Below, one piece after another: positions 4,917 to 5,067 of a DNA stretch of 5,067 bases; within the stretch, counting starts at the first letter, position 1; each line of letters begins with the position of its first letter. Origin of the DNA: Candidatus Brocadiaceae bacterium (lineage in GTDB: Bacteria; Planctomycetota; Brocadiia; SM23-32); NCBI GenBank assembly GCA_003567495.1, contig PWZK01000294.1:1-5067 (forward strand), read 5' to 3'. The position numbers and the translations under genes are program-made. The notes below the pieces were generated by a model. That model was not told the DNA's origin, ran no database searches, and saw only the letters and a list, made by a program, of their open reading frames with translations.

Positions 4917-5067
4917 TTTAACCCGCATATTTCATAAATCAACGGCAAAATTTAATATAAAAGACTGTTATGTTTAATCTTACATGCACATTTTTCAGCT
5001 TTTGAAAATCACACTCTGTATTTTAGCCTCAAAAACGGCGGTTTACCTGCCTGCTGCAGGCAGGCCC
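4917..5067. repeat. 151-bp dispersed repeat, copy 2 (may continue past window)
   Basis: This is the same-orientation partner of 2419-2569, of equal length and about 84 % identical by hand count. It ends exactly at the window edge with the palindrome CCTGCCTGC-T-GCAGGCAGG (5046-5064) plus CCC, so it may continue. In copy 1 the palindrome leads into a hairpin block with TTCGGGC immediately after CCC; whether that happens here cannot be seen. This copy does not overlap a gene, which suggests that the overlap of copy 1 with the end of nadE is incidental and not a conserved feature of the repeat. Confidence 0.85.

Noticed and set aside
4688..4948. Minus-strand open frame of 86 codons
   Set aside because: It lies opposite the same repeats, and its sequence is explained by translation of inverted-repeat arms.
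4771..4977. Plus-strand open frame of 68 codons after mnmG
   Set aside because: It begins at a GTG inside a repeat motif and runs through the inverted-repeat element into repeat copy 2; there is no ribosome binding site.
2419..5067. mnmG as cargo of a composite transposon flanked by the 151-bp repeats
   Set aside because: The repeats are direct, encode no transposase and differ by about 16 %, and mnmG is a core gene. Repeat spread into intergenic sites is more likely.

Overview
This is a bacterial chromosomal window with three complete plus-strand genes and an unusual amount of repeated or palindromic non-coding DNA. The genes, in order, are a large two-domain protein related to nucleoside diphosphate kinase (201-1646), the ammonia-dependent NAD synthetase NadE (1699-2439), and the tRNA wobble-uridine modification enzyme MnmG/GidA (2757-4598). 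There is no phage, plasmid, transposase or CRISPR signature. The genes are housekeeping genes; the novelty is in the architecture of the first protein and in the intergenic DNA.

Layout. Positions 1-135 hold no convincing gene but contain a nested inverted-repeat structure (28-120) that folds on paper into a 12-bp closing stem enclosing two hairpins. A good sigma70-type promoter (136-164) then leads into the kinase-like gene. Only 52 bp separate that gene from nadE, so the two are probably co-transcribed. nadE ends inside a 151-bp repeat (copy 1, 2419-2569). This runs into a hairpin-dense block (2548-2726) that stops about 30 bp before mnmG. After mnmG there is a perfect consensus promoter (TTGACA-N17-TATAAT, 4607-4635) with no recognisable gene behind it. 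Then comes a mosaic of short repeats: a 30-bp motif at 4746-4775, an 82-bp inverted-repeat element at 4834-4915, and copy 2 of the 151-bp repeat at 4917-5067, which runs to the window edge.

How the genes relate. The kinase-like protein (nucleotide metabolism) and NadE (last step of NAD synthesis) may form a small operon. MnmG uses FAD and NADH, but the repeat block separating it from nadE makes shared regulation uncertain. It is not next to mnmE or rsmG within this window.

Organism. Nothing here is taxonomically decisive. From memory, abundant short intergenic repeats of this kind (CCTGCCTGC palindromes, CAGGCGTCTCGCCTG inverted repeats, ATCCGTGTAATCTGCG-type motifs) are frequent in environmental bacteria such as Planctomycetes, Lentisphaerae and Omnitrophota. 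I suggest that only as a weak inference.
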